The notes below the pieces were generated by a model that saw only the letters and a list, made by a program, of their open reading frames with translations, searched no databases and was not told the origin of the DNA. The translations under genes were made by a program, and so were the position numbers. A stretch of 43,068 bases of DNA, taken from positions 1 to 43,068 of the forward strand of contig NZ_CALMZC010000065.1 of the NCBI RefSeq assembly GCF_937873765.1, read 5' to 3'. The first letter of the stretch is position 1, and each line of letters opens with the position of its first letter. The DNA is from an uncultured Thiothrix sp. (GTDB lineage Bacteria; Pseudomonadota; Gammaproteobacteria; Thiotrichales; Thiotrichaceae). Positions 32,873 through 42,971 of the stretch are shown one piece after another.

Positions 32873-33574
32873 ATGGACGAAAAACAAGCTGAAAGCGCAC
32901 AGACAGTCGCGCCCACTATTCCCGCTCGTGAATTTACCGCTGCTGAAATTGGTGCTCTGGCGCATTTGTACCGAGGGGAGGTTTATCGTTCGACGGTCTG
33001 GCGCACTCGCTTAGACAATACGACCAACTGGGCGGTCGTGACGACGGGCTTGGCCTTTTCCATTACCTTTGCAGGCAAAGATGCATCACCCTTGCCTTTA
33101 ATTCTAGTAGGCTTTCTCATTTGTGTATTTCTGTTATTTGAAGCCCATCGTTATCGATATTTTAATGTATGGCGGGCGCGTGCACGCCATATGGAACGCG
33201 AGTTTTATGCGCCGATGTTGCGTGGTGAGGGTGCGCATTTAAATAAGTGGAATCAAATTCTCGCCGATGATTATTGTAAGCCACATCATCATATTAGTTT
33301 ACCGCGTGCGATTGGTCGCCGCTTGCGACGTAATTATGCTTGGGTCTTGAGCGTGCAAGCGATTGCTTATTATGGAAAGTTAGCGATTCATCCCAGTCCG
33401 TTAGGTGGTTTTAGTGATTTATATGCGCGGGCGGTCGTCGGCCCCATTCCGGGGGAAGTAGTGATTGCTTGCGGTATTTTATTTCATAGCTCTTGGATGA
33501 TTTTTGCTTATGTCACTTGGCGCAAAGATGTAGCAGATCGTAAACGGCGGAGTAGTAAGGTGGCGATGGGTTGA
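32873..33574 (+). CDS. DUF2270 integral membrane protein
   Basis: A 233-aa protein with the DUF2270 core AEIGALAHLYRGEVYRSTVWRT, then TNWAVVTTGLAF. It has two adjacent transmembrane segments (~52-68 and ~76-92), a cytoplasmic basic loop (RYRYFNVWRARARHMEREFYAPML), and one or two C-terminal hydrophobic segments (~196-214). The function is unknown. The only start is ATG 32873, as a stop lies 10 codons upstream. The GGAGG at 32836 is too far away to serve it, so translation initiation may be weak. It is divergent from the cupin and convergent with asd. Confidence 0.85.
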   Translation: MDEKQAESAQTVAPTIPAREFTAAEIGALAHLYRGEVYRSTVWRTRLDNTTNWAVVTTGLAFSITFAGKDASPLPLILVGFLICVFLLFEAHRYRYFNVWRARARHMEREFYAPMLRGEGAHLNKWNQILADDYCKPHHHISLPRAIGRRLRRNYAWVLSVQAIAYYGKLAIHPSPLGGFSDLYARAVVGPIPGEVVIACGILFHSSWMIFAYVTWRKDVADRKRRSSKVAMG

Positions 33575-33584
33575 AGAGAGCCGT

Positions 33585-33613
33585 AAAGGCGTAAATATTC
33601 AATTCACGCCTTT
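33585..33613. terminator. Bidirectional hairpin between DUF2270 gene and asd
   Basis: AAAGGCGT, a 13-base A+T-rich loop, ACGCCTTT: an 8-bp perfect stem centred between two convergent genes. The CCTTT right arm is followed on the plus strand by CGTATTTA. Stem location and symmetry suggest it ends both transcripts. Confidence 0.55.
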
Positions 33614-33628
33614 CGTATTTATGAGGCA

Positions 33629-34759
33629 TTAATGCTGAGTCGTTTTCAAATAATCTAAAGTGATTTTCAGCATCCGCCGTACTGGCTCAGCCGCACCCCA
33701 GAGTAATTGATCACCGACAGTAAAGGCTGTCAAGTATTCAGGGCCAATATTCATTTTCCGCACACGCCCGACTGGAATAGTTAAAGTTCCAGACGCTTGC
33801 ACAGGGGTTAAACCTGCCAAAGTAGCGGCTTTATCATTCGGAATTAATTTTACCCATTCATTATGATTAGCAATGATAGCTTCGATTTCCGCTAAGGGTA
33901 AATCCTGTTTTAATTTAATCGTCACACCTTGAGAATGGCAGCGCATTGCACCAATTCTGACACATTGACCATCCACTGGAATAATATCTGCACCCGCAAG
34001 GCCAAGAATTTTATTAGTCTCAGCAATACCTTTCCATTCTTCTTTGGTTTGGCCGTTTTCCCAAGCTTTATCAATCCATGGGATTAAGCTACCGGCTAAA
34101 GGTGCGCCAAAGTTTTCAGTGGATAAACTACCATCATTTAATTTAGCAGTGACTTTACGGTCAATATCTAAAATCGCCGAATGGGGATCAGCTAATAAAT
34201 CTTGGACTTCACCATTCAATTCACCCATTTGCGTGAGCAGTTCGCGCATATTCTTCGCACCTGCACCACTGGCCGCTTGATAAGTCATCGTCGACATCCA
34301 TTCGACTAAGCCTTTTTCAAATAAGCCACCGAGTGCCATCAGCATCAAGGACACCGTGCAGTTGCCACCAACATAGTTTTTAATGCCTGCTTTTAAGCCC
34401 GCATCAATCACATGACGATTCACAGGGTCGAGCACAATAATCGCATCGTCTTTCATGCGCAAAGTAGAAGCGGCATCAATCCAGTAGCCATTCCAGTTGG
34501 CACGTAATTTTTCATACACTTCAGTCGTATAATCGCCACCTTGGCAGGTGACAATAATGTCCATTTGGCTTAAAGCATCAATATCTGAGGCATTCAGCAA
34601 AGGCTTCGCGCCCATGCCAACATCAGGGCCTGCTTGGCCTGCTTGCGAAGTGGTGAAAAATACTGGTTCAAAACCTTGAAAATCTTTTTCGGCCTGCATG
34701 CGCTCCATCAGCACGGAACCAACCATGCCACGCCAACCGACAAAACCTACTTTGAGCAT
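33629..34759 (-). CDS. asd: Aspartate-semialdehyde dehydrogenase
   Basis: Converts L-aspartyl-4-phosphate to L-aspartate-4-semialdehyde with NADPH, feeding lysine/diaminopimelate, threonine and methionine synthesis. The sequence closely follows the E. coli-type enzyme: [21 protein letters not shown] at the start (nucleotide loop), the nucleophile C134 in [11 protein letters not shown] and the catalytic-histidine region [15 protein letters not shown]. Length is 376 aa from ATG 34759, chosen because ACGGAG lies 7 bases upstream; an ATG at 34774 would add five residues that the family lacks. Gene order with the M20 gene upstream (120-base gap with a hairpin) suggests its own promoter. Confidence 0.97.
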   Translation of the reverse strand: MLKVGFVGWRGMVGSVLMERMQAEKDFQGFEPVFFTTSQAGQAGPDVGMGAKPLLNASDIDALSQMDIIVTCQGGDYTTEVYEKLRANWNGYWIDAASTLRMKDDAIIVLDPVNRHVIDAGLKAGIKNYVGGNCTVSLMLMALGGLFEKGLVEWMSTMTYQAASGAGAKNMRELLTQMGELNGEVQDLLADPHSAILDIDRKVTAKLNDGSLSTENFGAPLAGSLIPWIDKAWENGQTKEEWKGIAETNKILGLAGADIIPVDGQCVRIGAMRCHSQGVTIKLKQDLPLAEIEAIIANHNEWVKLIPNDKAATLAGLTPVQASGTLTIPVGRVRKMNIGPEYLTAFTVGDQLLWGAAEPVRRMLKITLDYLKTTQH

Positions 34760-34803
34760 TACAAACTCCGTCATTTAAAAATTGCAGGTCTCCCTACAGT
34801 GAG

Positions 34804-34830
34804 GCCAGCGAGTGTATCACTCTCACTGGC
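34804..34830 (-). other. Long imperfect hairpin between the M20 gene and asd
   Basis: GCCAGTGAGAG...ACTCGCTGGC folds as a stem of about 11 pairs with one A-A mismatch and a 3-base loop. No U-run follows, so it is a weak terminator candidate for the M20 gene or a structure in the asd leader. It is much too small for a lysine riboswitch. Confidence 0.35.
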
Positions 34831-34879
34831 AGGCTTCATTAACTCTAATGCATTGAAAATGGCTTAATTCTCGCTGCGA

Positions 34880-36061
34880 TTAGGATAAAGGGCTTAAGCT
34901 TTGGACTAATTTAACCCAATAAGCTGCACCGAGCGGCAGAATCTGATCATTGAAATCATAATAAGGGCTGTGCAAAGCATGACTTTGATCTAAGTCGCCA
35001 TTGCCAATCCAAATATACGCACCCGGACGCTCTAATAAAAAGTAAGCAAAATCCTCAGCACCCATGCTGGGTTCTGGATTCCAGTGTGCTTTATCCATCC
35101 CGACTAAATCGTTAACCACGGCATAGCATTCTTCTGCTTGTGCCGGATGATTAATGGTGGCACTAGCCCCGTCAAGAAATTCAATGCTGGCTTGAGCATT
35201 AAAGGCCGCTGCCGTATGTTCAACTAAAGTCCGCAAGCGTGCATAAATCAGTTCTAAATCTGCTTTGTAAAAACTGCGAATCGCACCACGTAAGGTCACA
35301 GTTTCAGGGATGACATTATACGCACCACTGCCGCCTTGAATCTGGGTAACGCTAATTACTCCACTATGAATCGGCGAAAGATTGCGTGAAATCACCGTCT
35401 GTACGGCATTAATCAATTGAGCGGCAATAATAATCGGGTCATTGACTTTATCCGGCATGCCGCCGTGTCCGCCAGTGCCTTGAATCCTAATGTCAAAGCC
35501 ATTAATAGCCGCCATTACGGGACCTGAATGTACCGCAAACTCACCCGCAGGTAAGCCCGGCCAATTGTGCATACCGTAAATTTCCTGAATCGGGAAGCGC
35601 TTAAATAAACCATCTTCCAACATACGCAAAGCACCGCGCTCACCTTCTTCCGCAGGCTGGAAGATAAAATACACTGTGCCCGCAAAATCTGAATTTTTGG
35701 CTAAAGCAGCGGCAGCGCCTAACAGCATCGCGGTATGCCCATCATGCCCACAACCGTGCATCTGACCGTGATGGCAGGAGGCATGTTCAAAGGTATTTAG
35801 TTCAGTTAGTTTCAGCGCATCCATATCTGCCCGCAAGGCAATATGCCGATCGGCTGCCTGTTTACCTTTGAGCACACCGACTACACCTGTCTCGCCAATC
35901 CCTGAGTGAACCTCTAATCCCATCGTTGTAAGTAATTCAGCCACTTTCTGGCTGGTGCGATGTTCTGCATAAGCAATTTCAGGATATTGATGCAAATCAC
36001 GTCGCCATGCTTGCATGCTGCTATGCCACTCAAGGCTCGCCTCTAGTGCTGTTTCAAACAT
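34880..36061 (-). CDS. M20-family metal-dependent amidohydrolase (N-acyl-amino-acid / hippurate hydrolase type)
   Basis: A 393-aa dizinc/dimanganese amidohydrolase with a full metal site: HIALRADMDAL (D79 region), CGHDGHTAML (C104, H106), FQPAEEGERGA (catalytic E138 with E139), YGMHNWP (histidine ~165) and the C-terminal MGAEDFAYFL. The closest types are hippurate/IAA-amino-acid hydrolases, which release an amino acid or amine from an N-acyl conjugate. AGGAG precedes the ATG. It lies 159 bases behind patD on the same strand, so it may belong to the same polyamine or amide catabolic unit. The exact substrate cannot be told from sequence. Confidence 0.9.
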   Translation of the reverse strand: MFETALEASLEWHSSMQAWRRDLHQYPEIAYAEHRTSQKVAELLTTMGLEVHSGIGETGVVGVLKGKQAADRHIALRADMDALKLTELNTFEHASCHHGQMHGCGHDGHTAMLLGAAAALAKNSDFAGTVYFIFQPAEEGERGALRMLEDGLFKRFPIQEIYGMHNWPGLPAGEFAVHSGPVMAAINGFDIRIQGTGGHGGMPDKVNDPIIIAAQLINAVQTVISRNLSPIHSGVISVTQIQGGSGAYNVIPETVTLRGAIRSFYKADLELIYARLRTLVEHTAAAFNAQASIEFLDGASATINHPAQAEECYAVVNDLVGMDKAHWNPEPSMGAEDFAYFLLERPGAYIWIGNGDLDQSHALHSPYYDFNDQILPLGAAYWVKLVQSLSPLS

Positions 36062-36220
36062 CTGCCTGCTCCTGAGTTTTTTATTATGTCGAGTGTGGCA
36101 TAGCCGCTAGTGAAGGTAAATTTAAGGGTTAAGCTTTACAGTTAATAGTTAGCCTCGCGTACTATCTGGAGCTGTACTATTCTTAGTAAACAGATACTTA
36201 GCCTAACTTCTTGCCTAAGA

Positions 36221-37645
36221 CTAATGCGCAATCATCACATGCCGCACTGTGGTGTAATCCTCTAAGGCATACAGCGACATGTCTTTGCCATAGCCCGATT
36301 GTTTCAAGCCACCATGAGGCATTTCATTCACTAGCATGAAGTGGGTATTAATCCAAGTACAGCCATAGCGTAAGCGTGCGGCGGTGGACATTGCTTTGCT
36401 CACATCTTTCGTCCACACCGAGGAGGCGAGGCCATAATCAGAGTCATTCGCCCAATTCACCGCTTCATCGGTATCCGTAAAACGAGTCAGTGAAATGACA
36501 GGACCAAATACTTCGCGCTGGACGATTTCATCCGTTTGCAACGCACCCGCAACTACTGTTGGCTCGTAATAAAAACCATTTTCTCCAGCGAGTTTGCCGC
36601 CGGTAGTGATTTCAATATGTTGCAATTCAGCGGCACGCTCCACAAAGCTGGCGACACGATTACGTTGACGCGTCGAGATTAAGGGACCCATTTCATTCGC
36701 CCCATCATCGGCTTGATTATAGCGAATTGAACTGACCGCAGAAGATAAGTCAGCCGCTAAGCGCTCATAGATTTTGGAGCCAGCATAGACACGACAAGCG
36801 GCGGTGCAATCTTGGCCAGCATTATAAAAACCGAAAGTGCGTAAGCCATTCACCACGGCTTCTAAATCGGCATCGTCGAACACAATCACGGGCGCTTTAC
36901 CGCCTAATTCTAAGTGCGTGCGCTTGACCGATTTTGCAGCAGCTTGCATGATTTTCTTACCCGTTGCGATATCGCCAGTGATCGAAATCATATTGATTTT
37001 CGGGTGATTAATCAGGGTATTACCGACACTATCACCTCGTCCAAGTACTAGATTAACCACGCCTTCCGGTAAAATATCGGCGAGGAGTTTGGCGAATTTG
37101 AGTGCAGTGAGAGGCGTTTGCTCAGAAGGTTTGAACACGACAGTATTCCCACCCGCTAAAGCAGGGGCGAGCTTCCATGCCATCATCATTAAAGGATAAT
37201 TCCACGGTGCGATAGATGCGACTAAGCCAATCGGATCGCGGCGAATCATTGAGGTATGGCCGGGTAAATATTCACCGGCTGCATTCCCCGGCATACAACG
37301 CACAGCACCGGCAAAAAAGCGATAGCAATCAATAATCGCCGGTAGCTCATCATTGCGTACCGCATTAATTGGCTTACCGCAATTGAGCGCTTCAAGTGCC
37401 GCGAAATCATCCGCTTCAGCCTCTAAGCGATCGGCAATTTTCAATAAATAAGCGGAACGTTGAGCGGGAGTGGTGCGTGACCAAGCGTCATAAGCTTTTT
37501 CGGCCGCAGCAACCGCACGATTAATTTGTTCTGGCGAAGCTTCAGGAATGCCTAAAATCTTAGCGCCAGTACGGGGATTAAAAATGGTTTCCTCGGCTTC
37601 AGTGCCCGCTTCAAAACTCGCACCAATTAACATCTGAGTATCCAT
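36221..37645 (-). CDS. patD: Gamma-aminobutyraldehyde dehydrogenase PatD (YdcW)
   Basis: Oxidises 4-aminobutanal, made from putrescine, to GABA with NAD+. It aligns along its whole length with E. coli PatD as I recall it: [58 protein letters not shown] (catalytic E246), [16 protein letters not shown] (nucleophile C280), [20 protein letters not shown] and [17 protein letters not shown] at the end. Start ATG 37645 has AAAGGAG five bases upstream; a longer frame to 37690 would run into ydcV. It is the last gene of the ydcSTUV-patD operon, in the E. coli order. A role on betaine aldehyde is possible but less likely. Confidence 0.93.
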   Translation of the reverse strand: MDTQMLIGASFEAGTEAEETIFNPRTGAKILGIPEASPEQINRAVAAAEKAYDAWSRTTPAQRSAYLLKIADRLEAEADDFAALEALNCGKPINAVRNDELPAIIDCYRFFAGAVRCMPGNAAGEYLPGHTSMIRRDPIGLVASIAPWNYPLMMMAWKLAPALAGGNTVVFKPSEQTPLTALKFAKLLADILPEGVVNLVLGRGDSVGNTLINHPKINMISITGDIATGKKIMQAAAKSVKRTHLELGGKAPVIVFDDADLEAVVNGLRTFGFYNAGQDCTAACRVYAGSKIYERLAADLSSAVSSIRYNQADDGANEMGPLISTRQRNRVASFVERAAELQHIEITTGGKLAGENGFYYEPTVVAGALQTDEIVQREVFGPVISLTRFTDTDEAVNWANDSDYGLASSVWTKDVSKAMSTAARLRYGCTWINTHFMLVNEMPHGGLKQSGYGKDMSLYALEDYTTVRHVMIAH

Positions 37646-37655
37646 ACCTGCTCCT

Positions 37656-38459
37656 TTATTTACCTTGGACAGCGTTATGCTCGCCATCACGAGTTAAGTA
37701 ATACGCCGCGATAATCGGCAGTAAAGTCATTAATACCACCAGCACTGCCACCACATTGGTGACAGGACGCTGGCGTGGGCGTACCAATTCTTCCAGCATC
37801 CAAATCGGTAAGGTGCTTTGTTGCCCTGCGGTGAAAGTGGTAACAATGACTTCATCAAATGAGAGTGCAAATGCCAACATCCCGCCTGCTAGTAATGCAG
37901 TGGCAATATTCGGCAAAATCACATAGCGAAAGGTCTGAAAACTATTCGCACCCAAATCCATCGAAGCTTCAATTAATGAACCAGAAATACGTCGGAAGCG
38001 TGCCACTGCATTGTTATAAACCACCACAATGCAAAAGGTCGCATGTCCTAAAACAATTGTCCAAAACGAAAAGGGAATTTCTGCCAAATTGAAAGCCGAG
38101 CGTAGCGCAATGCCCGTAATAATGCCGGGTAGGGCAATCGGCAAAATCACCAATAAGGAAATCGTTTCACGGCCAAGAAAGCGCGTGCGCGCCACCGCAG
38201 CAGCACATAAAGTGCCGAGCACTAAAGCAATTAAGGTGGAAATGCTCGCGACTTTTAAAGACAACGCTAACGCCTCCCAAACATCACTGCGTTCCCACGC
38301 CACACCAAACCATTTTAAGGTGAAATCAGGCGGTGGCCATTGGTAGCTTTTTTCTTCGGTAGTAAAGGCATATACAAAGATCAAGACAATGGGCAGGTGC
38401 AAGAAGGCTAGGCCTAAGCCAGCAGCGAATTTTAAGCTCCATGGTGCTTTAGAGTGCAT
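37656..38459 (-). CDS. ydcV: Polyamine-type ABC transporter permease YdcV
   Basis: An inner-membrane permease of 267 aa with six hydrophobic segments and the EAA loop [21 protein letters not shown], which docks the ATPase. The opening [14 protein letters not shown] and the stretch [24 protein letters not shown] match E. coli YdcV. It is the PotC-type half of the permease pair with YdcU, whose 3' end it overlaps by 11 bases; patD follows 10 bases after its stop. The likely cargo is putrescine or a related amine, inferred from the patD link. Confidence 0.92.
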   Translation of the reverse strand: MHSKAPWSLKFAAGLGLAFLHLPIVLIFVYAFTTEEKSYQWPPPDFTLKWFGVAWERSDVWEALALSLKVASISTLIALVLGTLCAAAVARTRFLGRETISLLVILPIALPGIITGIALRSAFNLAEIPFSFWTIVLGHATFCIVVVYNNAVARFRRISGSLIEASMDLGANSFQTFRYVILPNIATALLAGGMLAFALSFDEVIVTTFTAGQQSTLPIWMLEELVRPRQRPVTNVVAVLVVLMTLLPIIAAYYLTRDGEHNAVQGK

Positions 38460-39387
38460 TGAAAGCCCCAGCGCGTTTTGCCAGCCACAAGTAAATGCCC
38501 ATGATCACAATCGGTACGACTGAGAAAGCCGCCGCCAGCGGAATATTTCCCGCTGTGCCTTGCTGCATGTAGACGGCTTGACCAATGAATAAGCGTGAGG
38601 AGCCAATAATTTGCGGAATAATGTAATCACCTAAAGTCAGGGAAAAGGTAAAAATCGAACCTGCAATCAGACCGGGCAGGGCGAGTGGCAATAAAACATA
38701 GCGAAAGGTCGGCCAAGCACTCGCGCCTAAATCCGCAGAAGCCTCCAATAAACTGGTCGGTACACGCTCTAAGGCGGCTTGTAAAGGCAAAATCATAAAG
38801 GGCAGCCAGACATAAACGAAGACCAAGAAGGTGCCGGTATAACTCACCGATAGCGAACTGCCTCCCACTACGGGTAGCGCCAAATACACATTCAGCAGAC
38901 TATCTAAATGCAAGGTGGTGAAGAGCCAGTTCAGAATCCCTTCTTTAGCCAGAATCAACTTCCAAGCATAGACTTTGACCAAATAACTCGACCAGAGTGG
39001 CAACATAATTCCAATATAAAATAAAGCTTTCCATACGCCTTTGGCATAGCGTGCAGCGTAATAAGCAATCGGAAAGGCAATGATCGCGGAAGCAATGGTG
39101 ACTAAAGCGGACATCAAGACTGTACGCAGAATAATATCTAGATTGGCGGGAACAAATAATTCTTGATAAGTTTTCAGCGTCCACTCGTGTTTGATCAGGC
39201 CAGAAAATTCATCAATCGAAAAAAAGCTTTGAATCAATAAAGTCGCGAGCGAGCCTAAATAAACTACCCCAAGCCAGAGCACGGGCAAAAGCAGCATTGT
39301 AATTAAAACTTGTTTGGGATACTGCCATAAATAATCGGATAAGCGTGCTAAGCGCGAATGATGATTGAGGGCGGCCAACGTAGTCAT
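38449..39387 (-). CDS. ydcU: Polyamine-type ABC transporter permease YdcU
   Basis: The PotB-type permease: about six transmembrane segments, the EAA loop [25 protein letters not shown], and [15 protein letters not shown] near the C-terminus. ATG 39387 forms the four-base ATGA overlap with the stop of the ATPase gene and has GGAG five bases upstream, giving 312 aa; an alternative ATG at 39423 would sit inside the ATPase gene. It pairs with YdcV to form the channel. Confidence 0.92.
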   Translation of the reverse strand: MTTLAALNHHSRLARLSDYLWQYPKQVLITMLLLPVLWLGVVYLGSLATLLIQSFFSIDEFSGLIKHEWTLKTYQELFVPANLDIILRTVLMSALVTIASAIIAFPIAYYAARYAKGVWKALFYIGIMLPLWSSYLVKVYAWKLILAKEGILNWLFTTLHLDSLLNVYLALPVVGGSSLSVSYTGTFLVFVYVWLPFMILPLQAALERVPTSLLEASADLGASAWPTFRYVLLPLALPGLIAGSIFTFSLTLGDYIIPQIIGSSRLFIGQAVYMQQGTAGNIPLAAAFSVVPIVIMGIYLWLAKRAGAFNAL

Positions 39388-40376
39388 GCTGACTCCATCA
39401 GATGCAAATCGCTTGGCTGCCACGCAATTTGTAAATTGCTGTGATCGGCTGGTAAGGGAAGGTGATGCGGCACTAGAGCGTGTAACACCTGATCGTTAAG
39501 CGCTAATTGTACTCGATTTGCACTACCCATATAACTGCGACTTAATAGAGTCACGCTATACCCGCCCGTTTGTACCAATTGAATATCTTCGGGACGTAAG
39601 CTTGCCCATTGTGCAGGTAAACCTAAACTTTGCATAAAAGCAGGGGGTAAGACATTGGAGGAACCCACGAAGTTGGCTACAAAAGGTGAGTTTGGACGGC
39701 GATATAAAGCTTCAGGGGTGTCAACTTGGATAATTTTGCCTTGATTAAAGACCGCAATCCGATCCGCCATTGAGAGTGCTTCGCCTTGATCGTGAGTCAC
39801 AAACACAAAGGTAATACCGAGCTGTTTTTGCAGGGTTTTTAGTTCTTCCTGCATTTGTTCGCGCAGCTTTAAATCCAAAGCGCCGAGTGGTTCATCCAAG
39901 AGCAGCACTTTGGGTTGATTGATTAGAGCACGGGCTAAAGCCACCCGTTGGCGCTGTCCCCCCGAGAGTTGTGCAGGGCGGCGTACCGAAAAGCCAGCTA
40001 ATTGCACAAGGTTTAAAGCTTGTTCTGCAGCCTGATAACGTGTTTTTTTATCCACACCGCGAATCATTAAACCATAGGCCACATTGTCGATAATATTCAG
40101 GTGCGGGAAGAGAGCATAGTCTTGAAAAACCGTATTCACTTGGCGGTGATAGGGTGGTATACCGGCTACTGGTTCACCAAAGATTGCAATCTGCCCCGCG
40201 CTCGGCTGCTCGAAACCTGCAATTAAACGTAAGCAAGTGGTTTTGCCCGAACCAGAAGGCCCGAGCATGGCAAAGAATTCACCTTCTTGAATGGCTAAAT
40301 CAACCCTATCGACTGCTTTGACTTGGTCGAAATGGCGCGAGACTTGCTCGAATAACACGGCAGTAGGCATATGCAT
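39384..40376 (-). CDS. ydcT: Polyamine-type ABC transporter ATPase YdcT
   Basis: A PotA-type nucleotide-binding subunit: Walker A GPSGSGKTT (39-47), Q-loop FQDYALFPH, signature LSGGQRQRVALARAL, Walker B VLLLDEPLGALD and switch histidine FVTHDQGEA. The C-terminal ~90 residues form the TOBE-like regulatory domain (SLRPEDIQLV). ATG 40376 has AGGA five bases upstream, giving 330 aa; ATG 40370 and 40391 are alternatives. It energises uptake by YdcU/YdcV and is coupled to ydcU by overlap. Confidence 0.93.
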   Translation of the reverse strand: MHMPTAVLFEQVSRHFDQVKAVDRVDLAIQEGEFFAMLGPSGSGKTTCLRLIAGFEQPSAGQIAIFGEPVAGIPPYHRQVNTVFQDYALFPHLNIIDNVAYGLMIRGVDKKTRYQAAEQALNLVQLAGFSVRRPAQLSGGQRQRVALARALINQPKVLLLDEPLGALDLKLREQMQEELKTLQKQLGITFVFVTHDQGEALSMADRIAVFNQGKIIQVDTPEALYRRPNSPFVANFVGSSNVLPPAFMQSLGLPAQWASLRPEDIQLVQTGGYSVTLLSRSYMGSANRVQLALNDQVLHALVPHHLPLPADHSNLQIAWQPSDLHLMESA

Positions 40377-40442
40377 AGCGTTCCTGAGCACGAGCGAGGA
40401 AAGGCAGCGAGCTTAACTCTTTAAGCTCGCCGCATTGCAGGA

Positions 40443-41606
40443 TTAGCGTCCGCCAATGACTGCAATATAATCAGAAACCCAACGGTAATAGGGTACACAA
40501 GCGGTTTGTGAGGCGCATTTCGCCGCAGGTGTGACCCAGAATTTAATCTTCTCAAAGTCATCCATGCCGTTTTTCTTACAAGTTGCTTCATCCAACATGC
40601 CGCGTTTATCAGTACAGGCTGCTGGTACGCTCGGGTTCGCGCCAAACCATACGCCTAAATCACTTTGCAGATTGGAAGACAGACTATGTTCCATCCACAG
40701 ATAAGCACAATTTGGATTTTCGGCCTTAGCGTGCAACATGGTGGTATCTGCCCAGCCAGTCACCCCTTCTTCAGGAATAGTTGAGGCGATTGGTTTTTGT
40801 TCGCTTTGCAGCAAATTCACTTGGAAAGGCCACGAGCCTGAGGCAACTACCCCTTCATTTTTAAAGTCATCAATTTGAATCATCGCATCGTGCCAATAAC
40901 GCGCTATTAAGCTGCGTTGTTGGCGCAGCAAATCTAAAGCAGCTTTGTATTGATCTTCGTTTAATTCATAGGGGCTTTTAATGCCAAGCTCGGGTTTATG
41001 CGCCATCAGATAATTCGCCGCATCAGCAATATGAATGGGGCCATCGTAAGCTTGGACGCGGCCTTTATTCGGTTTGCCATCGGGCAAATCCATCGGTTCG
41101 AACACTACATTCCAGCTTTTTGGTGCTTCTTTGAATACTTCAGTGTTATACATTAATACATTTGGCCCCCACATGTAGGGAGTGCCGTAATGCACACCAT
41201 CAACAGTATGCCAAGGCGCATCTTGCAGGCGTTTGTCGAGCGTTGACCAACTAGGAATTAATTTAGGATTAATCGGCTGCACGCGCTCGCCCGCAATTAA
41301 GCGCAAGGAAGCATCGCCTGAGGCTGTTACTAGATCAAAACCGCCTTCATTCATCAAAGCGACCATTTCATCTGAGGTATTCGCGGTTTTTACACTGACC
41401 TTGCAGCCGCTGTTCTCCTCAAATTTCGTGACCCAATCAAATTTTTTATCGGTTTCGCCCCGCTCAATATAGCCCGGCCAAGCAACAATATTGAGCTTGC
41501 CCTCGCCTTTGCCTAGCTCTTGGAGCATATCGGCCTGCACGAGACTGGTACTGGCTAGCACTGTCCCGATCAAGATTGAAAGACTGGTTTTAGTGACCCC
41601 ACTCAT
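40443..41606 (-). CDS. ydcS: Periplasmic substrate-binding protein YdcS (PotD/PotF type)
   Basis: A 387-aa exported solute-binding protein. The signal peptide is residues 1-~26 (SILIGTVLASTSLVQA). The mature protein follows E. coli YdcS closely: NIVAWPGYIERG, FDLVTASGDASLRLI, RVQPINPKLIPSW, YGTPYMWGPNVLMYNT, NKGRVQAYDGPI, YWHDAMIQIDDFKNEGVVASGSWP, VTGWADTTMLHA and the ending SDYIAVIGGR. Six of its cysteines fall in the C-terminal third, which may allow disulfides. ATG 41606 is preceded by CGGAGGAAAG. It is the first gene of the operon. E. coli YdcS was also reported to have a polyhydroxybutyrate-synthase activity, which is of interest beside the phasin found earlier in the window. Confidence 0.93.
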   Translation of the reverse strand: MSGVTKTSLSILIGTVLASTSLVQADMLQELGKGEGKLNIVAWPGYIERGETDKKFDWVTKFEENSGCKVSVKTANTSDEMVALMNEGGFDLVTASGDASLRLIAGERVQPINPKLIPSWSTLDKRLQDAPWHTVDGVHYGTPYMWGPNVLMYNTEVFKEAPKSWNVVFEPMDLPDGKPNKGRVQAYDGPIHIADAANYLMAHKPELGIKSPYELNEDQYKAALDLLRQQRSLIARYWHDAMIQIDDFKNEGVVASGSWPFQVNLLQSEQKPIASTIPEEGVTGWADTTMLHAKAENPNCAYLWMEHSLSSNLQSDLGVWFGANPSVPAACTDKRGMLDEATCKKNGMDDFEKIKFWVTPAAKCASQTACVPYYRWVSDYIAVIGGR

Positions 41607-41744
41607 ACACTTTCCTCCGTTATGTCGCCAATCTGGACTGATAGGTTTTAGTATTAAAACAGATATGAGGCGGAGCGACCACTTCATTCCATAGATTTAA
41701 AATATCGGAAGAATAGAGGATTCGTGGTTTCTAAAGATAAGTTA

Positions 41745-41757
41745 AGCTTTCAAAGCT
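41745..41757. promoter_or_regulatory. Short perfect dyad between ydcS and dsrS
   Basis: AGCTTT-C-AAAGCT, a 6+6 palindrome in the 243-base gap between the divergent ydcS and dsrS starts. It could be an operator for either gene. The divergent MocR-type regulator ydcR, next to ydcS in E. coli, is absent here. Confidence 0.3.
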
Positions 41758-41849
41758 AGTTAGCTCCATGCTCTGCTATGCAAACAGAGGTATAGGGTGA
41801 AGGCTGATTTAGCGTATTGTTAACCTTAATCCATTTTAGAATTGCTGCT

Positions 41850-42971
41850 ATGCAACTTGCCCATGAAGATAATTTGCGCCTCCATGTTTTGTTCGCTCAG
41901 TCTGTACAAGCGGTGCGTATTAATGAAGGCACTATGACTCTGCACGCTTTAACTACTAAAGGCGAGGCAACAATCAAACTCAATCCTACCGTGCGCGATG
42001 AGCAGTATTTGCGTTGGATTCGTGAATGGCTATCGTTAAAAGTCACCGGATCACCGGGCGGTTATCCGGTATTTTTGCAGCGTTGGACACGCACAGGGCA
42101 TGCGCATAATAATTTAGAGCACATGCTGTTATTAGGCGAGCCGGAAGCGATTGTTGCCGTGGTGCATAGCCCTAATCTTAGCCATGAGCTAGCTAAGTAT
42201 GCTTGGTGGGCTAATCCCTCTGCGGATACTGCGCGGCGGTTATTGGAAAAGTCAGCCGTTGCTGAAGGTGAACTTGGCAAAGAGTTAGCGACTTACTTAT
42301 TAGAGTTTTTACCCTTTGAAGAAATCGCCTTAGATGTGGTGGATACGGTGCGCTTGTGTCTGCAAGGTGAGTTGATTGTAGCGGCTGAGCGCGAGCAATT
42401 GTGGAGTCGTGCTAAGCGCAAAAATCCATTTTATGTGGGCTTTTTACATGCGGATGCCAAACATATTCCACTCAATACTCAAGCTCACCCCCACTTTAAT
42501 CTGGTGAATAGCGCTTTGCAAACCTTGCTGGCTGACAATAATCCTTTTGCGAATGCACTACATCATACCCTCAGTGCCGATGGGCAAAAATGGCTACAAA
42601 CTTTGTTATTGGCACTGGAAAAACCTACTGATCAAGAGGTGGTGATTTCCTTATTTCGCGCCATCCAAAAACGCTTTAATTTACCCTTCCCTGAAGTACG
42701 CGGCGTGGATATGGACTTGGCTCTACAACGTGCTAATCAGTATTGCCAAGGGATTGAAACACCGGAAGTTTTGCAGGTAGTGTTGGATACTTTGCCTAGC
42801 GAATTGCATCCCACCATGAATCATCTGTTAGTGCTCGCGCAACTGGGTGAAGATAGTTTGAATAAGATGTTTGGGGGAAGCGATGCGGTGGGGTCGGTGA
42901 TGCGGAAGCATTTGGAGCCGTTGGTGAAGGTGATAGTGGATAGAGTTGGGGTGTTATTGGGTGGGAGGTGA
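41850..42971 (+). CDS. dsrS: DsrS-like sulfur-oxidation-associated protein
   Basis: A 373-aa soluble, helix-rich protein whose opening (MQLAHEDNLRLHVLFAQSVQ), RDEQYLRWIREWLS, GSPGGYPVFLQRWTRTG, LLLGEPEAIVAVVHSPNLS, KYAWWANPSADTARRLLE and LWSRAKRKNPFYVGFL match what I recall of DsrS, the last gene of the dsr sulfur-oxidation operon in Allochromatium-type bacteria. Its biochemical role is unknown; it is cytoplasmic and reported as not essential for sulfur oxidation. I chose ATG 41850; TTG 41817 is a less likely start. No other dsr gene is in the window: the upstream neighbour is the divergent ydcS, and the 97 bases after its stop hold no visible gene start. Confidence 0.7.
   Translation: MQLAHEDNLRLHVLFAQSVQAVRINEGTMTLHALTTKGEATIKLNPTVRDEQYLRWIREWLSLKVTGSPGGYPVFLQRWTRTGHAHNNLEHMLLLGEPEAIVAVVHSPNLSHELAKYAWWANPSADTARRLLEKSAVAEGELGKELATYLLEFLPFEEIALDVVDTVRLCLQGELIVAAEREQLWSRAKRKNPFYVGFLHADAKHIPLNTQAHPHFNLVNSALQTLLADNNPFANALHHTLSADGQKWLQTLLLALEKPTDQEVVISLFRAIQKRFNLPFPEVRGVDMDLALQRANQYCQGIETPEVLQVVLDTLPSELHPTMNHLLVLAQLGEDSLNKMFGGSDAVGSVMRKHLEPLVKVIVDRVGVLLGGR

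Noticed and set aside
34775..34879. Lysine riboswitch upstream of asd
   Set aside because: The gap is about 120 bases with one simple hairpin; the L-box needs five helices around a conserved core.
36062..36220. Terminator between patD and the M20 gene
   Set aside because: Only short imperfect dyads (CTTAG/CTAAG) and no U-run on the coding strand; cotranscription cannot be excluded.
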